DNA from: Leuctra nigra
Lineage: Eukaryota; Arthropoda; Insecta; Plecoptera; Leuctridae
Length of the DNA stretch: 64,000 nt
Reading direction: 5' to 3'
NCBI GenBank assembly: GCA_934045905.1
Contig: OW203763.1
Location: 45,657,941 to 45,721,940 of the forward strand
The notes under the pieces are model-generated. The model saw only the letters and a list, made by a program, of their open reading frames with translations, was not told where the DNA came from and did no database searches. A program made the position numbers and the translations under genes. Below, one piece after another: positions 1 to 12,744 of this stretch (within the stretch, counting starts at the first letter, position 1; every line of letters begins with the position of its first letter).

Positions 1-602
1 TAGGCTGCAGCCTAATGAATCTAATCGGTAATATGTTGGTAATTTGCAGCAGCCAACAGCGAGATAATTCTTTAATAAAAACAGTAGATATCTTCAAACT
101 TGCTGAACATGGTGGAGTTAATACTTAATAGTAAAATAATTGGTATATTTAAAATATATGCAAGTATAGTCAAACCTGGCCATTGAAATCTTGAAGATTG
201 CTGCGATTAGAACGTGGACGTACCCATAAAACTTCTAGCAAAATAAAATGTCATGTTTTGTAACGCCAGGCTATATTACGCGATTTTCTGGATAATTTGC
301 AACATAAAAAATGAGACAATTTTCTCCGTCTTTCAAGGTGGTTTTATACAGTTGATTCCAAGAGCGCAAATGAAGTGTTTTTCTAGTTAAGTATTTTTTT
401 TGTATAACCATGAACTCTGTATCTAACAATATAAATTAGAACTTCCGTCCCGCAAATACTGTCATGAGGATCCCCACATTGTCAGTGAAAAGGACCTTGT
501 GAGTTATTGCGGAAGTACGATCCTCGTTTACATAGGATTATGATAGTTATCGAGATTTTGACAAAAGCCAATTCTTGGAATCCTTTTTCATATACTTCAT
601 TC
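1..602. other. AT-rich, nothing recognised
   Basis: No frame over 60 codons, no RNA gene, no clear repeat partner in this window. Confidence 0.6.
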
Positions 603-910
603 TGCACCTCAGAGGTAGAAGACCGGAAGTCCATTTTCTCGATTTTGCGTTGGATACTTTTGGAATGATGTAATCAAACTCTGACAATTACTTTCGTCGG
701 ATGTCAACAAATACAGTTATATCAGGAAGTATTCTCTTACACAAGTACTTCACATGTACAAATATGATTGGATGAAGACAGAATTACTGGTTTGTGCGCT
801 CACCTCAAGAATTGCGCTGATAACCTCGCTGTTGAGCGCCATAAACCATAATATCCTATATAAATCAAGAATCATAAATGGATTTCCGGCCTTCTACCTC
901 TGAGGTACAG
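603..910. repeat. Inverted-repeat element (CACCTCAGAGGTAGAAG)
   Basis: CACCTCAGAGGTAGAAGACC on the left is mirrored by CTTCTACCTCTGAGGT on the right. Arms of about 35 bases. The interior includes a LINE-tail-like ATAACCTCGCTGTTGAGCGC. Confidence 0.75.
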
Positions 911-942
911 CATTTATTCCTGTGTTTCATTATGACTGTATA

Positions 943-1020
943 ACTAGGAAAACGCTATGTGTAACGCGTTGATAAGCGAGCAGCGGTTCGTGCTCGTGCA
1001 ATATCTCGAACCGAAATTTT
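943..1020. repeat. CTAGGAAAACGC family, terminal fragment
   Basis: CTAGGAAAACGCTATGTGTA followed by ACGCGTTGATAAGCGAGCA. Only the first 80 bases of the family remain. Confidence 0.7.
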
Positions 1021-2600
1021 ATAAAGTAAATGGAAATAATGTTAGCCAAGAGTCCAACTGAACACGATCGAATTACTCCATAAAAGTATCTGAAACAATA
1101 TTATCTATCTGTTTATTTGCAACATTGTAGCCATAAGTCATCTCTACTCTCAGTACCTATTTATTGGAGTATTTATGAACAAATAGTCATTCGATATCAC
1201 TGGCTCTAAGCAACAAAATTATCAAATCTACATTGAAGGAAAATTCAAGTCTTGTTTTTATTTTTTTAAACATTGCCGTAAATGAAAAGGTGCATAGCCG
1301 TAAGTTTACTATCCTTCAAGAAACCAATTTCATGTGTAAAAATGATGCAGAAGATAGAGCCCTTGATAGAGATGTTGGATCCGGTGCGGTTCTTACTCTG
1401 GTAGTTGTATAGGTATCAAACCTAGAAATTATTACATATTTTGTTATGAGCATAAGATTTTGGCACATTCTGGCGTGTACCTATACATTTGAAAAATTAA
1501 CTTATACATTTATCAGATCGTGTTCAAATTTTATTATCATTCGTGAACGCTATACGGTTTGTAACGTGGACCATTTCAAAATAATCATAATATTGGGCCA
1601 TTTTCAAACCGAACTTCACGACCAGACGCGTAGGAACTACTGGGGGATTTGCGACACCTGGGTTGGGAGTCGGGGGGGGGGGGGGAGCCCCCCCCCCCCC
1701 AGTCTAGCCCGGCAGGACGTTTCTTTAGAATTTAAACAATTAAATTGAATTAATTTATATTGCAATTTGAAATAAATACTGTATGTAAAAGATAATAAAA
1801 ATAAAACTTTAGTATCACTTCGGATCAAAGCGCAACTTCTGCATATTTACTCCCTCATTTGATTAGTTACCCTTCATATTTCAACTTTCTTGATATAAAT
1901 TATAACATTTTATTGTTTTTTTTTTTAGCATTTTCAACAAGTAGGTAGGTATACTGCTGAACGTTTTTCGCGAATATCTCGGATCGTATATACTCTTGAG
2001 ATAAAACTTTTTGGTCGGTGTTTGACGTATGAATATCTTACTAATAATTACCTACTCTAATTGCCTACTCTTATTTGTAATACGATGGGAAGAATATTAG
2101 AATCATTCTTTGTATTTGTTATACGTGTTAAAGAACTCCATCATTTCACGCCCAGGAAAAGTCAACCTGAAATTATCTCTATTATTTTCAAGGAAAACCA
2201 GGTGCATTTTTTCTGCACAGTACATTGCTCCTTGCTGTTTGCGTCATCAGAGATCGAGATGCTGCAGCCGTCATCACCATCTTCAAACCAGAGCAACCAG
2301 AGTAAACACGTCAAATAGAAACATTTGCAAAAAAATCATTTTGAAATATTTGTTTACAAAGGTGGAATGATAGTATGAAATACAGTACGTTCCAATGAAA
2401 CTTAAATCCCACATGGGGGTATAAAGCTGGTTCTACTATATTTGCATCTAAGGTAAAACTTCAGAGGAATAGAAAATGTGCCCTTCATGAAAATATTATT
2501 TAATTGTACCCATTCGACGTGCTGAATATTACATCAAGCTGGCATCAAGCGAGATGTTCATCAACACTCAATTCAATTTCAAACATCTTTCTGATTGGCA
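1021..2600. other. AT-rich intergenic DNA with a G13/C14 palindromic run
   Basis: At 1673-1700 a run of G is followed at once by GAG and a run of C, able to form a hairpin. The rest shows no gene. Short frames here lack domains. Confidence 0.6.
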
Positions 2601-2813
2601 TGGCAGTGGTGACGGTTTGTTCCGATGAAAGTGCTGGTGGCCCTGATAAGGGCCGTTCGCGACGTTTCGAAGGAGTTACTTCCTTCATCTTCTGGCGGCG
2701 ACTGTTTTTGTTATCAGTAGGGAAGATGAAGGAAGTAACTCCTTCGAAACGTCGCGAACGGCCCTTATCAGGGCCACCAGCACTTTCATCGGAACAAACC
2801 GTCACCACTGCCA
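2601..2813. repeat. Perfect palindrome: two identical 91-bp arms around a 31-bp spacer
   Basis: The left arm (2601-2691) begins TGGCAGTGGTGACGG and the right arm (2723-2813) is its exact reverse complement over all 91 bases. GC content of the arms is well above the flanks. The same frame reads SDESAGGPDKGRSRRFEG on both strands, simply because the arms are identical. No target duplication is clear. It could be a foldback element, a recent inverted duplication, or a DNA-end hairpin copied into the genome. Confidence 0.95.
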
Positions 2814-2931
2814 ATTCATTACACGATGGTTCCGAAAACGTCCACGACATCATCGTTCTGGTTCTTTCATTTACATATCAACGTTGGTAATCTAGTCGCG
2901 GCTGTAGTGCGACGCTGCCAAGCACTACAAT

Positions 2932-3846
2932 CAGTGTTGGGACTTATCTCGATCATTAATATCTATAATTGTCCGTCCCACCATTGTATAAAGATCAGCC
3001 CGTTCACTTCTTCACGCCCACCCTAACGTGGCTAGAATGAGATTGTTTTACTTCCATAACATTTTATGTATATTTACAATATTGCTTTTGTGTAAATTCG
3101 TTGTTCGACTTGGATAAGAAGGACAGTTTTAAGTGCAGTAGGAGTTACTTGACACCTGGGAATAATCAGAATAATAGTTTTTCTGATGGATTCCACTGCC
3201 ACGTCAGGGTGGGAAGGAGTGGGGGAGTTCAATGGCTGAAAGACCTAGATATTAGTTTGTAGAATTAACTATTAATATTTTTCATTTGTTGTATATTTTC
3301 TTATGTTGCCGTTATGTAGTATTTATTAATGAAAGCAAATAAAACCATACGAAATAATAAAAAGACTATAGATAATGTTCTAGATAGTTATTTTGTATCC
3401 ATTATCTTATCTAGTTAATTAAATAATTGGTTTATATCTTTATCTGTATCTTGATAAAAATATAAAATTCTAACTGCATTTGTGTGTATGAACATGCACG
3501 AACCTCAAATGTCAATGATATGCAAAAGGAAAATAAATCATTTCCGTTTAGTCGCATTAGAGTATAGGACGGTGGAGTATAGGCATGTTTTGACGGCCCC
3601 ATTTTTTAAAAACTACAGTTCCGAATTTAGGATTCGAAAACAATCAGGGAACAGTAGTATTTGGTTAAAAAAAATGTATCTATTATCTATTAAAATTATC
3701 TAGATAATTATTTGTTACCTTTATCTATTATCCTTATCTATAGATGATTTCTTGGAAATGTTTCTATTATCTTATCTAGGTAAATTTTTGGCAGGTTATC
3801 TTTATCTTTATCTAGTTAAAAATAAAATTATCTAATCACAACACTG
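2932..3846. mobile_element. hAT-type non-autonomous element with TTATCTAGATAA words
   Basis: Ends CAGTGTTG / CAACACTG. The flanking 8-mers are ACTACAAT and ACTACAAG (7 of 8), the target-duplication length of hAT transposons. The right half repeats TATCTA and TAGATAA words in both directions. No transposase frame. Confidence 0.75.
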
Positions 3847-3854
3847 ACTACAAG

Positions 3855-4984
3855 AGTTATACTGCAATCCCACATCGCAAATCGCGCGCGGGACGATAAT
3901 CATGTATCCTATCACGACAAGTTGTGATTTCATAGCGATTTGACGCCATCTCCATCATTAAATATCTTCGTTTTTGTTTCTTTATATTAGGTACAAACTG
4001 CCCTCTGTAGTTACTTTGACGCACCGAGTCGCACGACAATCGCGTGATTTATTCAAGTTGAGGTAACTTTTCGCGCCCCTTTTCGTTGTTTTCCAGTGTG
4101 AAAATCGCGAAACTGATGGGTTTGGATTCATGGAAACTCAACTTACGGCCGGTTACCATTAGTTCAAGCTATCAGTTTCAAGCAGTTTCAAGCAGAAACT
4201 CGGTGTATTACCATTACAAACCCCTTAGTGCCTTTTTTGAGGTGAATATCGCCTTCGCCTCGCTGAAGCGCAATTAGATATTATGAAAGTTTTACGCCAT
4301 GTTTATCGGGGATATTCGGGACAAATTTTGTCAGTATTTAGGCGGTACAAATCAAACGGTTAGATTGATAAAGTGACCCGCAACCGATCTGTGGATTGGG
4401 ATTTTCTTGAAAAACAGGTATTTTACGAACCCCTTAGTGAGCTCAACCAAAGAGAAGGTTCGGCATAACAATGGGGCATGGTGCGCACGCAGGTAAAGTA
4501 GGGGACGGGGAAATAAAATGACCCATCCAAAAATATTTGACTGGAAGTGAGGTTGTACACATTTCACATTAAAATGTACCTTAATATCCATATCATAAAA
4601 TTATGATCTGGATGTTAAGATACTTGAGAAGGTACCTGGTTTAGTAGCTTTTATTCCCGTGATTCCAGCAGCATGGGGAAAAGCAAGTCCTGACATATTG
4701 CTGATAAAACGTATTTCATATTATGTCGAGATTATTAATTGAATAGTTTTTATATTGCACTGAAGTACATAATTATAAATAGCAATACCTCTACTGTAGT
4801 GTATAGTGTATTAGTGTATTGGTAGTGTATATATAGTGCTACATTACATGGGGAATTCTTCCTCCTAGAGTAAGCTTCTATTCCTATCTCTACTAGGATC
4901 TCTTTGTCAGAAATCATTCAAGTGGAATACAAAGCCTTCATTTGTACAAAAACCATAACAAAATGCACACCGGAACAATTGAAG
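3855..4984. other. No gene seen
   Basis: Ordinary AT-rich sequence with short frames of no recognisable content. Confidence 0.55.
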
Positions 4985-5080
4985 AACTGCACAACGCTAA
5001 TGACGACGGATAAATGATTATGATGGTGCAGATTAGGTGAGGATGGATGGTGGGAAGGAGACGGTCGTGGGTTATTAAAC
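4985..5080 (-). mobile_element. Decayed tRNA-SINE fragment
   Basis: GCTAATGACGACGGATAAAT, GGATGGTGGGAAGGAGACGG and TCGTGGGTTATTA match the reverse of the SINE body. The head is missing. Confidence 0.65.
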
Positions 5081-5522
5081 GAGACGCATATCAATCTCTC
5101 TACTGACGAATACCTAAACCTCAATCAGAATTCAGAATGGACGTCCGCGGTAATTGAAACCAAGTGAACGTCCAGAATATATTTCCAAAATATAGACTGC
5201 AATACGCAAACGAAATATTGTATAATTTCGTTCCTGCTATTTTTAAATAAATATTTGTTTCGCCTTTGAATGGTATCAAAATGAATTGTATGAATTAAAT
5301 GACTTGTATTAGTACTAAGAAATAGCTCTCACATTTCCAATCCCAAATCCCAATATTCTACACTACCAATGTATAGTTAGGTAAAATGTTCTTCTGTGAA
5401 TGAAGCACTAAGAGACACTATGAATCTCATGAATGATAATCTGCATGAGTTAATGATTGTGATGACGTTGGGAATATGCAATTGCGCCTCTTAGTTGGTC
5501 ATTGTTAGTTGTTATCTAAGTA

Positions 5523-5605
5523 TAAAAACACTCTGACAGGAATCGAACCCACAACACCTATTCAACTCGGACAAGTCGTACGGTGCCAACACCATCATTC
5601 TACGC
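5523..5605 (-). pseudogene. tRNA-like relic
   Basis: GTGGGTTCGATTCCTGTC on the - strand is a box B/T-arm-like sequence. An A-box-like part is weak (TGGTGTTGGCACCGTACGAC). No cloverleaf can be drawn with confidence. Confidence 0.4.
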
Positions 5606-5688
5606 ACAGATCGAGTCATAGATAAGGTATAGAGTCATTCTACTCTATATATGCAATATAAAAACATAACATAAACACTGTAATATAA

Positions 5689-6480
5689 CTAGGAAAACGC
5701 TCAGTGTAACGCGTTGATGAGCGAGCACGGGTACGTGCAAATTCTCAAACCGAAATGCGTACACAACGCACAGAAAACATATACATCCATATTGAATTGA
5801 AATATGATGCACGCAACAACATAAAAGTATATGCTTTTTATCGAAACTTAAAAATAGCATCTAAGCACCCTGGTAAATATACAAAATCATATTCAATTCA
5901 ATTGGCACTGGAAAACATTCATTTCGATTCTTCATTACTGACAGATATTAAAAATGTCAATAAGTTCATACGTTCTTAAATGATTGGGATGAAATTTTGT
6001 AAAATAAGAGACAATGATGGTCTTAATGATCATGCAAAATATAAGTTTGATCAGAATTATCGAAGACCGTTTTCATTTTTCAGCCTATCAGGAGATATTT
6101 ATTTAAATTTTAACCAATGAATGGATTTCAAAAAAATTACGGAATGCAAGCAGAGAAGGTTGGTTTTACATGTGTGCAAAATTTCAGCTCGATCAAAGAA
6201 AAACTCTGACCTGTAGGAGCCAAAATATGAGTTTGATCAGATTTATCGAAGACCATTTTCATTTTTCAACCTATCAGGAGATGTTTATTTAAATTTTAAC
6301 CAATAAATGGATTTCAAAAAAATTAGGGTCTGCAAACAGAAAAGGTTGTCTCTACATGTGTGCAAAATTTTGGCTCGATCAAAGAAACATTGTGACCTGT
6401 GTATCGGCTATTAACAGAAAAAAAAAAACACAAGTCCGTGCCAAAGAAGCCAAAAGGAGTCGCTCGCTTCGCTCGCTCAA
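5689..6480. repeat. CTAGGAAAACGC family, full-length copy
   Basis: From CTAGGAAAACGCTCAGTGTA to GCTCGCTTCGCTCGCTC, about 790 bases. The interior repeats the phrase CAAAATTT(C/T)(A/G)GCTCGATC(A/G)AAG and GTCCGTGCCAAAGAAGCC. It carries two internal copies of a 150-base segment (AGTTTGATCAGA..TATCGAAGACC). No protein. Transposon class unknown. Confidence 0.8.
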
Positions 6481-6743
6481 AAAGAATTAGGCTGCTGCAA
6501 AACTCTAAAGCATCTAATGAAATATCACTTGTGTTTAAGATATGCTGATAGCAGTAAAACTTGTACTCAGATTTGCAATTAAACATTATCATTACGTATA
6601 CAAATATATTTATACCTCTCTCATCATTAGCAATTACGAAGTAATGAAAAACTGTTAATTATAAAATGTAATTAAAATTCTATTTCTCATTTTATAATTG
6701 CCATTGTTATTGATTGTATTGTATCTAATAATAAAATATATTA

Positions 6744-7430
6744 CTAGGAAAACGATTGGTGTAACGTGTTGAAATAGGCGCGAATATGTGCAAAATCTCG
6801 TACTTGAATTTCGTCCAGCACAGAAAACATTACATCAATATTGCATTGGAAATTAAACTTTTCTGTGATCCTGCATGGGAGTGATTTTTCGGGAAAGTCT
6901 CTGCTTTTCTTGGATTTATTGAGCGAGCGACTCCATTTGGCTCTTTTGGCACGGACCTGTAATTTTGTGTGTTTTTTCTGTTTTTTCTTGTTTGTTTCAG
7001 GTCACAGTTTTTCTTCGATTGAGCTGAAGTATGTACGGATGTACGGATATGTACGGACCATTTCTGGGCGTTGTAGACATTCAAATTTATTGGTTTAAAT
7101 TTAAAAAAAAATCGATTGGTTGGTCCGGACAATATGAAATTTTGACAAATTACAACCAACATTGTCCCCAATCTTACAAAGTTTCAGGCAAATCCTCCCA
7201 TTGGTTAAAATTTAAAACCATATTTCCTGTGATTTTTGAAAATTAAACTAGAACCGCCATCGTTTTAGGTATTTGTGCAAATTTGAATATTAATCTGTCG
7301 TTACTTTCAAAAGTTATTGTCTTTATAAGGATATTTTATTCTATAATCTTGAAATATTTGAAAAATGTAAGTTACTACATTTTCATCATTGCCTTCTTGA
7401 TGCTTCAGGTCCACGGCCTGTAGAGCAGAG
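6744..7430. repeat. CTAGGAAAACGC family, rearranged copy
   Basis: One end (CTAGGAAAACGATTGGTGTA) reads forward at 6744. The other family end (GAGCGAGCGACTCCATTTGG) reads in reverse from about 6930 to 7430. It is therefore an inverted or chimeric copy rather than a simple insertion. Confidence 0.65.
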
Positions 7431-7435
7431 ACTTA

Positions 7436-7733
7436 GGCTGCAAACACACGAGGCGTTTCTTTTCATGCCCATCCCGGAAGTCGTTAAAATGAAACACATA
7501 GATTTAAATGAGAGCAAACACACGGGCGTTTATTTTACGCGACGTTTTTAAACAGCTGGCATATAGCATGACCTTGACAGCTGCTAAAACCGTCGCGTCT
7601 TGCATGTCCCGTGTGTTCGACCAAGAAAAACGTCGCGTGCTTTTTCATGCCCCGTGTGTTCGACCAAGAAAAATGTCGCGTGCTATTTGCATGCCGCGTC
7701 TGGACATGAAAAAAATGCTCCTTGTTTGCAGCC
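7436..7733. mobile_element. PIF/Harbinger-type MITE with internal CGTCGCGTG repeats
   Basis: Ends GGCTGCAAACACACGAGGCG / GTTTGCAGCC bordered by TTA on both sides (7433-7435, 7734-7736), the 3-base TWA duplication of PIF/Harbinger. Inside, CCGTGTGTTCGACCAAGAAA repeats with a period of about 41 bases. A degraded relative lies at about 8420-8470. Confidence 0.8.
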
Positions 7734-7775
7734 TTACAAACGCGCACTTATCAAATCGCATGAAGTATACCAAGG

Positions 7776-8205
7776 CTCCCCGACGGCTGCCACCTTAGCG
7801 CGGTGGTGGGATTTGTGTTGGCCAATGATCCATTGCAGCTACGCCGGCGAGCATATGCTCATGTGTAAGAAGGACTACCCATGCCGGACAGGTCAGGGGT
7901 GAGGTCCAGACAAAGAGCAGCCAGGGTCGACCTAACCATGCCCTCCCGTGTATTTACGGTCTCGTCGGGCCGGCCTCCCCCCTCGAGATGGTGATCCCCT
8001 GAAATCGGGTTCCGCCGGCCCGAATCCTCACACCCCCCGGTCCGTCCCCATTCCGGCCTGGCCTTCCACCAGTGCTGGACTCCCCCGGATCGGGCCCGTT
8101 AGGTTGACCCCTCCCCATGTCCTCCACTTAATTCAACAAAGTTGTATTAATTACAATTAATGTGCGCAATATAACCTCGTCGTTGACGCGCCGTTTAACC
8201 ATAAT
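7776..8205. repeat. 430-bp dispersed repeat with LINE-like 3' tail (copy 1)
   Basis: CCCCGACGGCTGCCACCTTA to ATAACCTCGTCGTTGACGCG, followed by an AT-rich TAATC-like tail. Tails of the form ACCTCGTCGTTGACGCGCC are common at the 3' ends of insect non-LTR elements and their SINEs. No complete reading frame. Confidence 0.75.
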
Positions 8206-9990
8206 AATCTATAATCTAATATATACAAAGGCTCGCTCCCCAACGCGTTCAACAGATCGTTTTTCTAGAAGTACCTGTATGTAAGGATTTTATAGCAATC
8301 TTCCCAGTTTCTGAAGACATTTAAACTCTTCTGAACCTGCTGGTATTATTCGGGGATTTTTCGGAATTTCAGTTACATGTTTAGATGTGCTGCACTATAC
8401 CGATGCTCGCATCAACCGTCGCGTCTTGCATGCCCCGAGTGTCGGCCTTGAAACACGTAGCGTTTTCATACCTTAACTAAAATATGCTTAATTCTGATTT
8501 CATCAGGAAATCATGGCCGGTGTGATCTTCTACCAATTATAACGTAGTTTCATCAACTACTCACACACAGCTACAACTACATCACGCCATAATTCGATAA
8601 TTCATGTACGCGACGGTCTTTATAGAAGGAAAAAGTTATATGTATAGTTTCAAGTAATTTATAAGTCCATTGACCATTGGTATACACGAAATGTGGCATC
8701 TTAAAAGAAGTCAAACTCTAACCATAATCTCACACACTAGTAAATGTTGTGTGCAGGGAAACCGAATGATCGTGACAATGTGAATTAAAACAATTACTTC
8801 TTAGGAAATTTTCTTGCTATTTGAACAGTATTTGAAGTTAGGAATTAGGTTGAAAGGATGTGCATGCCACAAACTGTTAACACTTGATGTTCCATGTCGA
8901 AGGAAGATGTGGAAGAGGTGATGAATTGCACATATCATTGACCCTAGTTTACGTCAATTAAACTACTGACTTGATGAAGAGATCATAGCAATGATAAGTA
9001 CGAAGAATGAGATCTAAAGTAGAAAGAGACCAACAATCAGACCAATGAGAGCTCGATTCGTTGTCAAAGAAATTTTTTCAATCCCAATACAAAATCGTAG
9101 CCAACCTCATTTTGTGGAGATTATTTTTTAAAGGTAGGAAAATTACAAAAAATAATATTAAGGGGAAGGACGACCAAACTTACGTCTGACGCTTTTGATA
9201 TTGTGATCTCGTTGAAAATAGAATGGTGTGCGAATAAACCATTGCAAATGAATTTCTCTTTGTGAATAGTTTAGTAAGCATAAAAGTACTTCAATCGAAA
9301 ATTGAAATTCAGTGATTTAACATTTTAAAACCGAACATAACTTTCGTTTGAGCATGAGCGGGGTCGTTATTCGTTTCAGAGCGTTCTATAAATTGTTTGG
9401 AATTACTAATAGAACTGGACCACGTTGGCTCAGTCATGCGGTAACGTTGAAACATGTGTTCCAACCAAATTCTATTCCTCGTCTTTACTAACCGAGCTGT
9501 ATCGTGGACCTCTTAATTGTGAAGCAAATTATGGGAAGATTACATACAAATGACCGCTTCCCTCCAACGTCCATTCGTACCTAAATAGCAATTTTTAAGC
9601 ATTGTTCAAATAATTTTGATTTTAAAATATAGTTGTAAAACTTAATATATTCATTCATCCATCGCCATATCATACCGCATTCTTATGTTTTATAATGATT
9701 TTTTTTTAAATTAAAAATACAACAACGAAACAACGAAAGTACAAAAACACTAGTATAAAAATCATAAAACTAGTTGATTTTTAATTTAAAAAAAAAATAT
9801 ATAAAAATAGAGTTTTCCTCGTGTGTCGCTATATCATACTGTATTTTTCCGTTCTAGAACGATTTTTCTTTAAATTAAAAATTATTATTATTATAAATTC
9901 GTGAATTCCTGACTGAACCTTACAATTTTTAAGAGTTTTGTGATCCCAACAGTGGTCGAATTGGGGGGGATGCGGGGGGATAGAATCCCC
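8206..9990. other. No gene seen; local repeats
   Basis: A degraded Harbinger-MITE relative at 8420-8470. GGGAAGGACGACCAA at 9162 and the following 180 bases resemble 51412-51620. A direct repeat of CATATCATAC(C/T)GCAT-like sequence recurs at 9668 and 9831. Confidence 0.5.
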
Positions 9991-10006
9991 CATGGGGAAT
10001 ATATTG

Positions 10007-10265
10007 GGTTGGGTGAGTGGTTAACGCTCTGAGCTTGTATTCCGGAGGCCCGGGTTCGATTCCCGCGGTCGTCCTTCCTGACTGGGGTTTTTTCGTGGTT
10101 TCCCTCAGTCGACAGGCAAATGCTGGGAAGGTACCCTACTAATAGACCACGACCACATCCTTCCCCGCCTTCCATCCTTACCTCTTCACCATAATCGTCA
10201 TCATAATCATTCATCCGTCGCCATTAGCCTCGCTGCAGAACAGTGCGACGTTAAGCCCCAGACAA
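10007..10265 (+). mobile_element. tRNA-derived SINE, full length, with target duplication
   Basis: The tRNA-like head has box A GGTGAGTGGTTAACGC and box B GGTTCGATTCC. The body contains CAGTCGACAGGCAAATGCTG and TAGACCACGACCAC. The tail is CATTCATCCGTCGCCATTAG, GACGTTAAGCCCCAGACAA. A 9-base duplication AATATATTG flanks it (9998-10006, 10266-10274). No reading frame. Confidence 0.92.
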
Positions 10266-10274
10266 AATATATTG

Positions 10275-11348
10275 ATGGTTCCATCCCCTATGGCTAATTT
10301 TTCCACTTCACCATCTCCCCACGAGAGATTAAAAAACAGCACTAAGTAATGTAGACTGCAAAATAATAGAATTTTCTTTTTTCAGCGAATTTGTCTATTT
10401 AGCCTTGTAGACGCCATTTGTCGAGATGAAAATAGGCTTAAAATAAGTTAACGTCAAAATCGCGAAGAAACGCACCAAATTAATTCTGAAATTACAACAT
10501 TTTTTGTAATTGCGCCCCGGACCAGCCCTGGGGGCCGTCCCCCATTGACCTCATGGAAATGGTTCTTTTCGTAACAAAACCAATGTGTAATATTTGTAAA
10601 GGAGGGGGAGGGGGGTTGCAGGGGAGGGGCTTGCCCCCCTAGATGTCGGAAAAAATAAAAGTTTGACTGTGTTTTAGTAAAGCTGTGCACTTCTTAAAAT
10701 TGATTTAAAAGTGCCAAAACTCTAAAAACAGCCCTGCGGGCAAGGTTTTTAGTACAGTTGAAAATATTATTGGAGTGAAAACAGTGAAAAATTTAAAAAG
10801 TTGAAAATCAAAGAACACTTTAGAATGTCTTTAAATTTATTTCAAAATTTCAAAGTGTCAAAAAACCAAAAACGTCCAGCGGGGCTAGTTTTGAGGACAT
10901 TTTGATGGAGTGAAAACCTTATTGGAGTGAAAATTGTGTAAAATTAAAAAACTTGAAAACAAAATACACTTCAGAATTGAATAAAAATTGATTTCAAAGT
11001 GTCAAAAAACCAAAAACGCCCTGTGGGGCACCGTAAGCCCCCCCCCCCCCCCCCCCCGTCAGAAATCCTGCCAGTACACCATCCCCCCATATTGTACTGA
11101 CTTCCAATACGACCACTGGATCCTAACATCCATTTTGGTTCTTTATAGTGTAACCGACCCGTGCTGGTGTCATTACAATGTTCTGATCATTATTCGAAGT
11201 GATGAGACCATCTCTATAGACACTCCACTTTGAAGGACACAGTCACATGATTCATCAGATTCGGTGAGCTAATATTATTTCGTTCATACACAATTGGTAT
11301 TGGGAATTTCATTGACAAATTGAGTTTTGGTAGGATATTATTTTTAAG
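10275..11348. other. Decayed repeat DNA with GC-palindromes and a C run
   Basis: CAAAAAACCAAAAACG(C/T)CC recurs at 10860 and 11005. GGGGGCCGTCCCC is a small palindrome. The C run is at 11036-11057. No gene. Confidence 0.55.
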
Positions 11349-11491
11349 CTCCTGGGGCTGGATTCACAAAAGGTATTATCTGCTCATACGTATTATCATT
11401 TGATTAAATACTAAAACCCCCATGTTAAATGAAAGATAATACAAAAGATAGTACGTATGAGCACAAATACTTTTTGTGGATCTGACTCCTG
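11349..11491. repeat. Short foldback (about 140 bp)
   Basis: GGATTCACAAAAGGTATTAT and CTGCTCATACGTA on the left pair with TACGTATGAGCACAAATACT and TTTTGTGGATCTGA on the right. MITE-like, no duplication seen. Confidence 0.75.
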
Positions 11492-12254
11492 CAACATTTT
11501 TGAAAAGAATGACGCACAAAAAAAATCCATTAAACTCAAGGGAAATGGCTGTTAAAATGAAAAATTCTAAGTTTTTAATATAAAAATAATAATAAATTGA
11601 TGCTATTTTTACATTGTGATGGTAATGATAATACTTTTGTAAGTGCATTTTTGTCAGATGGAAAATTTATATTAATTCATCATAGGTATGAGTTTAAATT
11701 TTATAAATAATTGCGTAAATAATTGTTATCAATTGAAATAAAAGTAAGACAGAAGTTGCAGTCAAAGTAGATGTGTTCGATGTCCATTCATTGATGATAC
11801 AATCACGTAACTATCTATCACCAGCACCTACACAATTTCAATATTCTGATGCAGCAATTACGCATACAGTATTTTTTGATCAATTATCTCGGAAAATTAA
11901 TCTATTTAGATATGTCTGGTTGTTTGAATCAAATGTTAGATATTACTTTTTATATCAATACATGAATTAAGAAATCAGAATCCATCAAAAATAAATATTT
12001 GAACCATGAAATCACGAAATCGTTTGAAATCATACCATAGGATGTTGAATGATAGGATCAGTTAATATGTCAGACAACAAGAATTTAGATCTCCAAAAAG
12101 TACATTTATTTAGCAAATTGCAATATTCTTTATAAAAGAGGGAGGATGTTGTAGAGATCAAGTTGATACCAGAACCTGTATTTGAACTACCTACTGAATC
12201 AAATAAACTACTTCCGCCTCAAGTCTTGTCCATTAAACTTAACTCATTTATAAC
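11492..12254. other. No gene seen
   Basis: AT-rich; a 65-codon frame at 11773 has no known domain. Confidence 0.5.
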
Positions 12255-12729
12255 CAGGGATGGAACCGGAACCGGAACCGGAACCGAATAGAACCGTTAT
12301 TTTTATAGGAACCGGAACCGGAATCGGAACCCTTATAAATATTAAACATTATTTGGGTTCCATAACGGTTCCATAAGGGTTCTTTAAATAATTAATTTCA
12401 TTGAAATTTTACTTCATTTCTTATCAAATCTGAAAATATTTACTCACCATTCACAATTTTTCAAATAAACGATCATTGAGTCAAATAATTATTAGACATT
12501 CTGAGCATGTACTTAAGTTCCCAAAGGTCGATTTAAAAAAAATAATTTGAATACTAGTCTGAATTTGATGTAACCGATTGGAACCCTTATAGAACCGAAA
12601 TGAAACCGGAACCATAATCGGTACCGTTACTTTATTTTTTCCAGGAACCGGAACCGGGACCGATATTCTTTTTAAACTTGGAACCGGTACCGGATCCGGA
12701 ATTGTTATTCATTTGGGTTCCAGTCCCTG
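12255..12729. mobile_element. hAT-type MITE saturated with GGAACC words (copy 1)
   Basis: Left end CAGGGATGGAACC, right end GGTTCCAGTCCCTG. The interior near both ends repeats GGAACCGGAACC. The target duplication is degraded (TTTATAAC / TTAAAACC). Same family as 45744-46203. The 83-bp satellite begins 15 bases to the right. Confidence 0.8.
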
Positions 12730-12744
12730 TTAAAACCTTAAAGC

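Noticed and set aside
2504..2890. A 128-aa + strand and a 102-aa - strand protein
   Set aside because: Both read the same perfect palindrome, so the shared peptide is a result of the inverted repeat.
7508..7902. Small Arg/Cys-rich proteins
   Set aside because: They lie in the Harbinger-type MITE and its CGTCGCGTG repeats.
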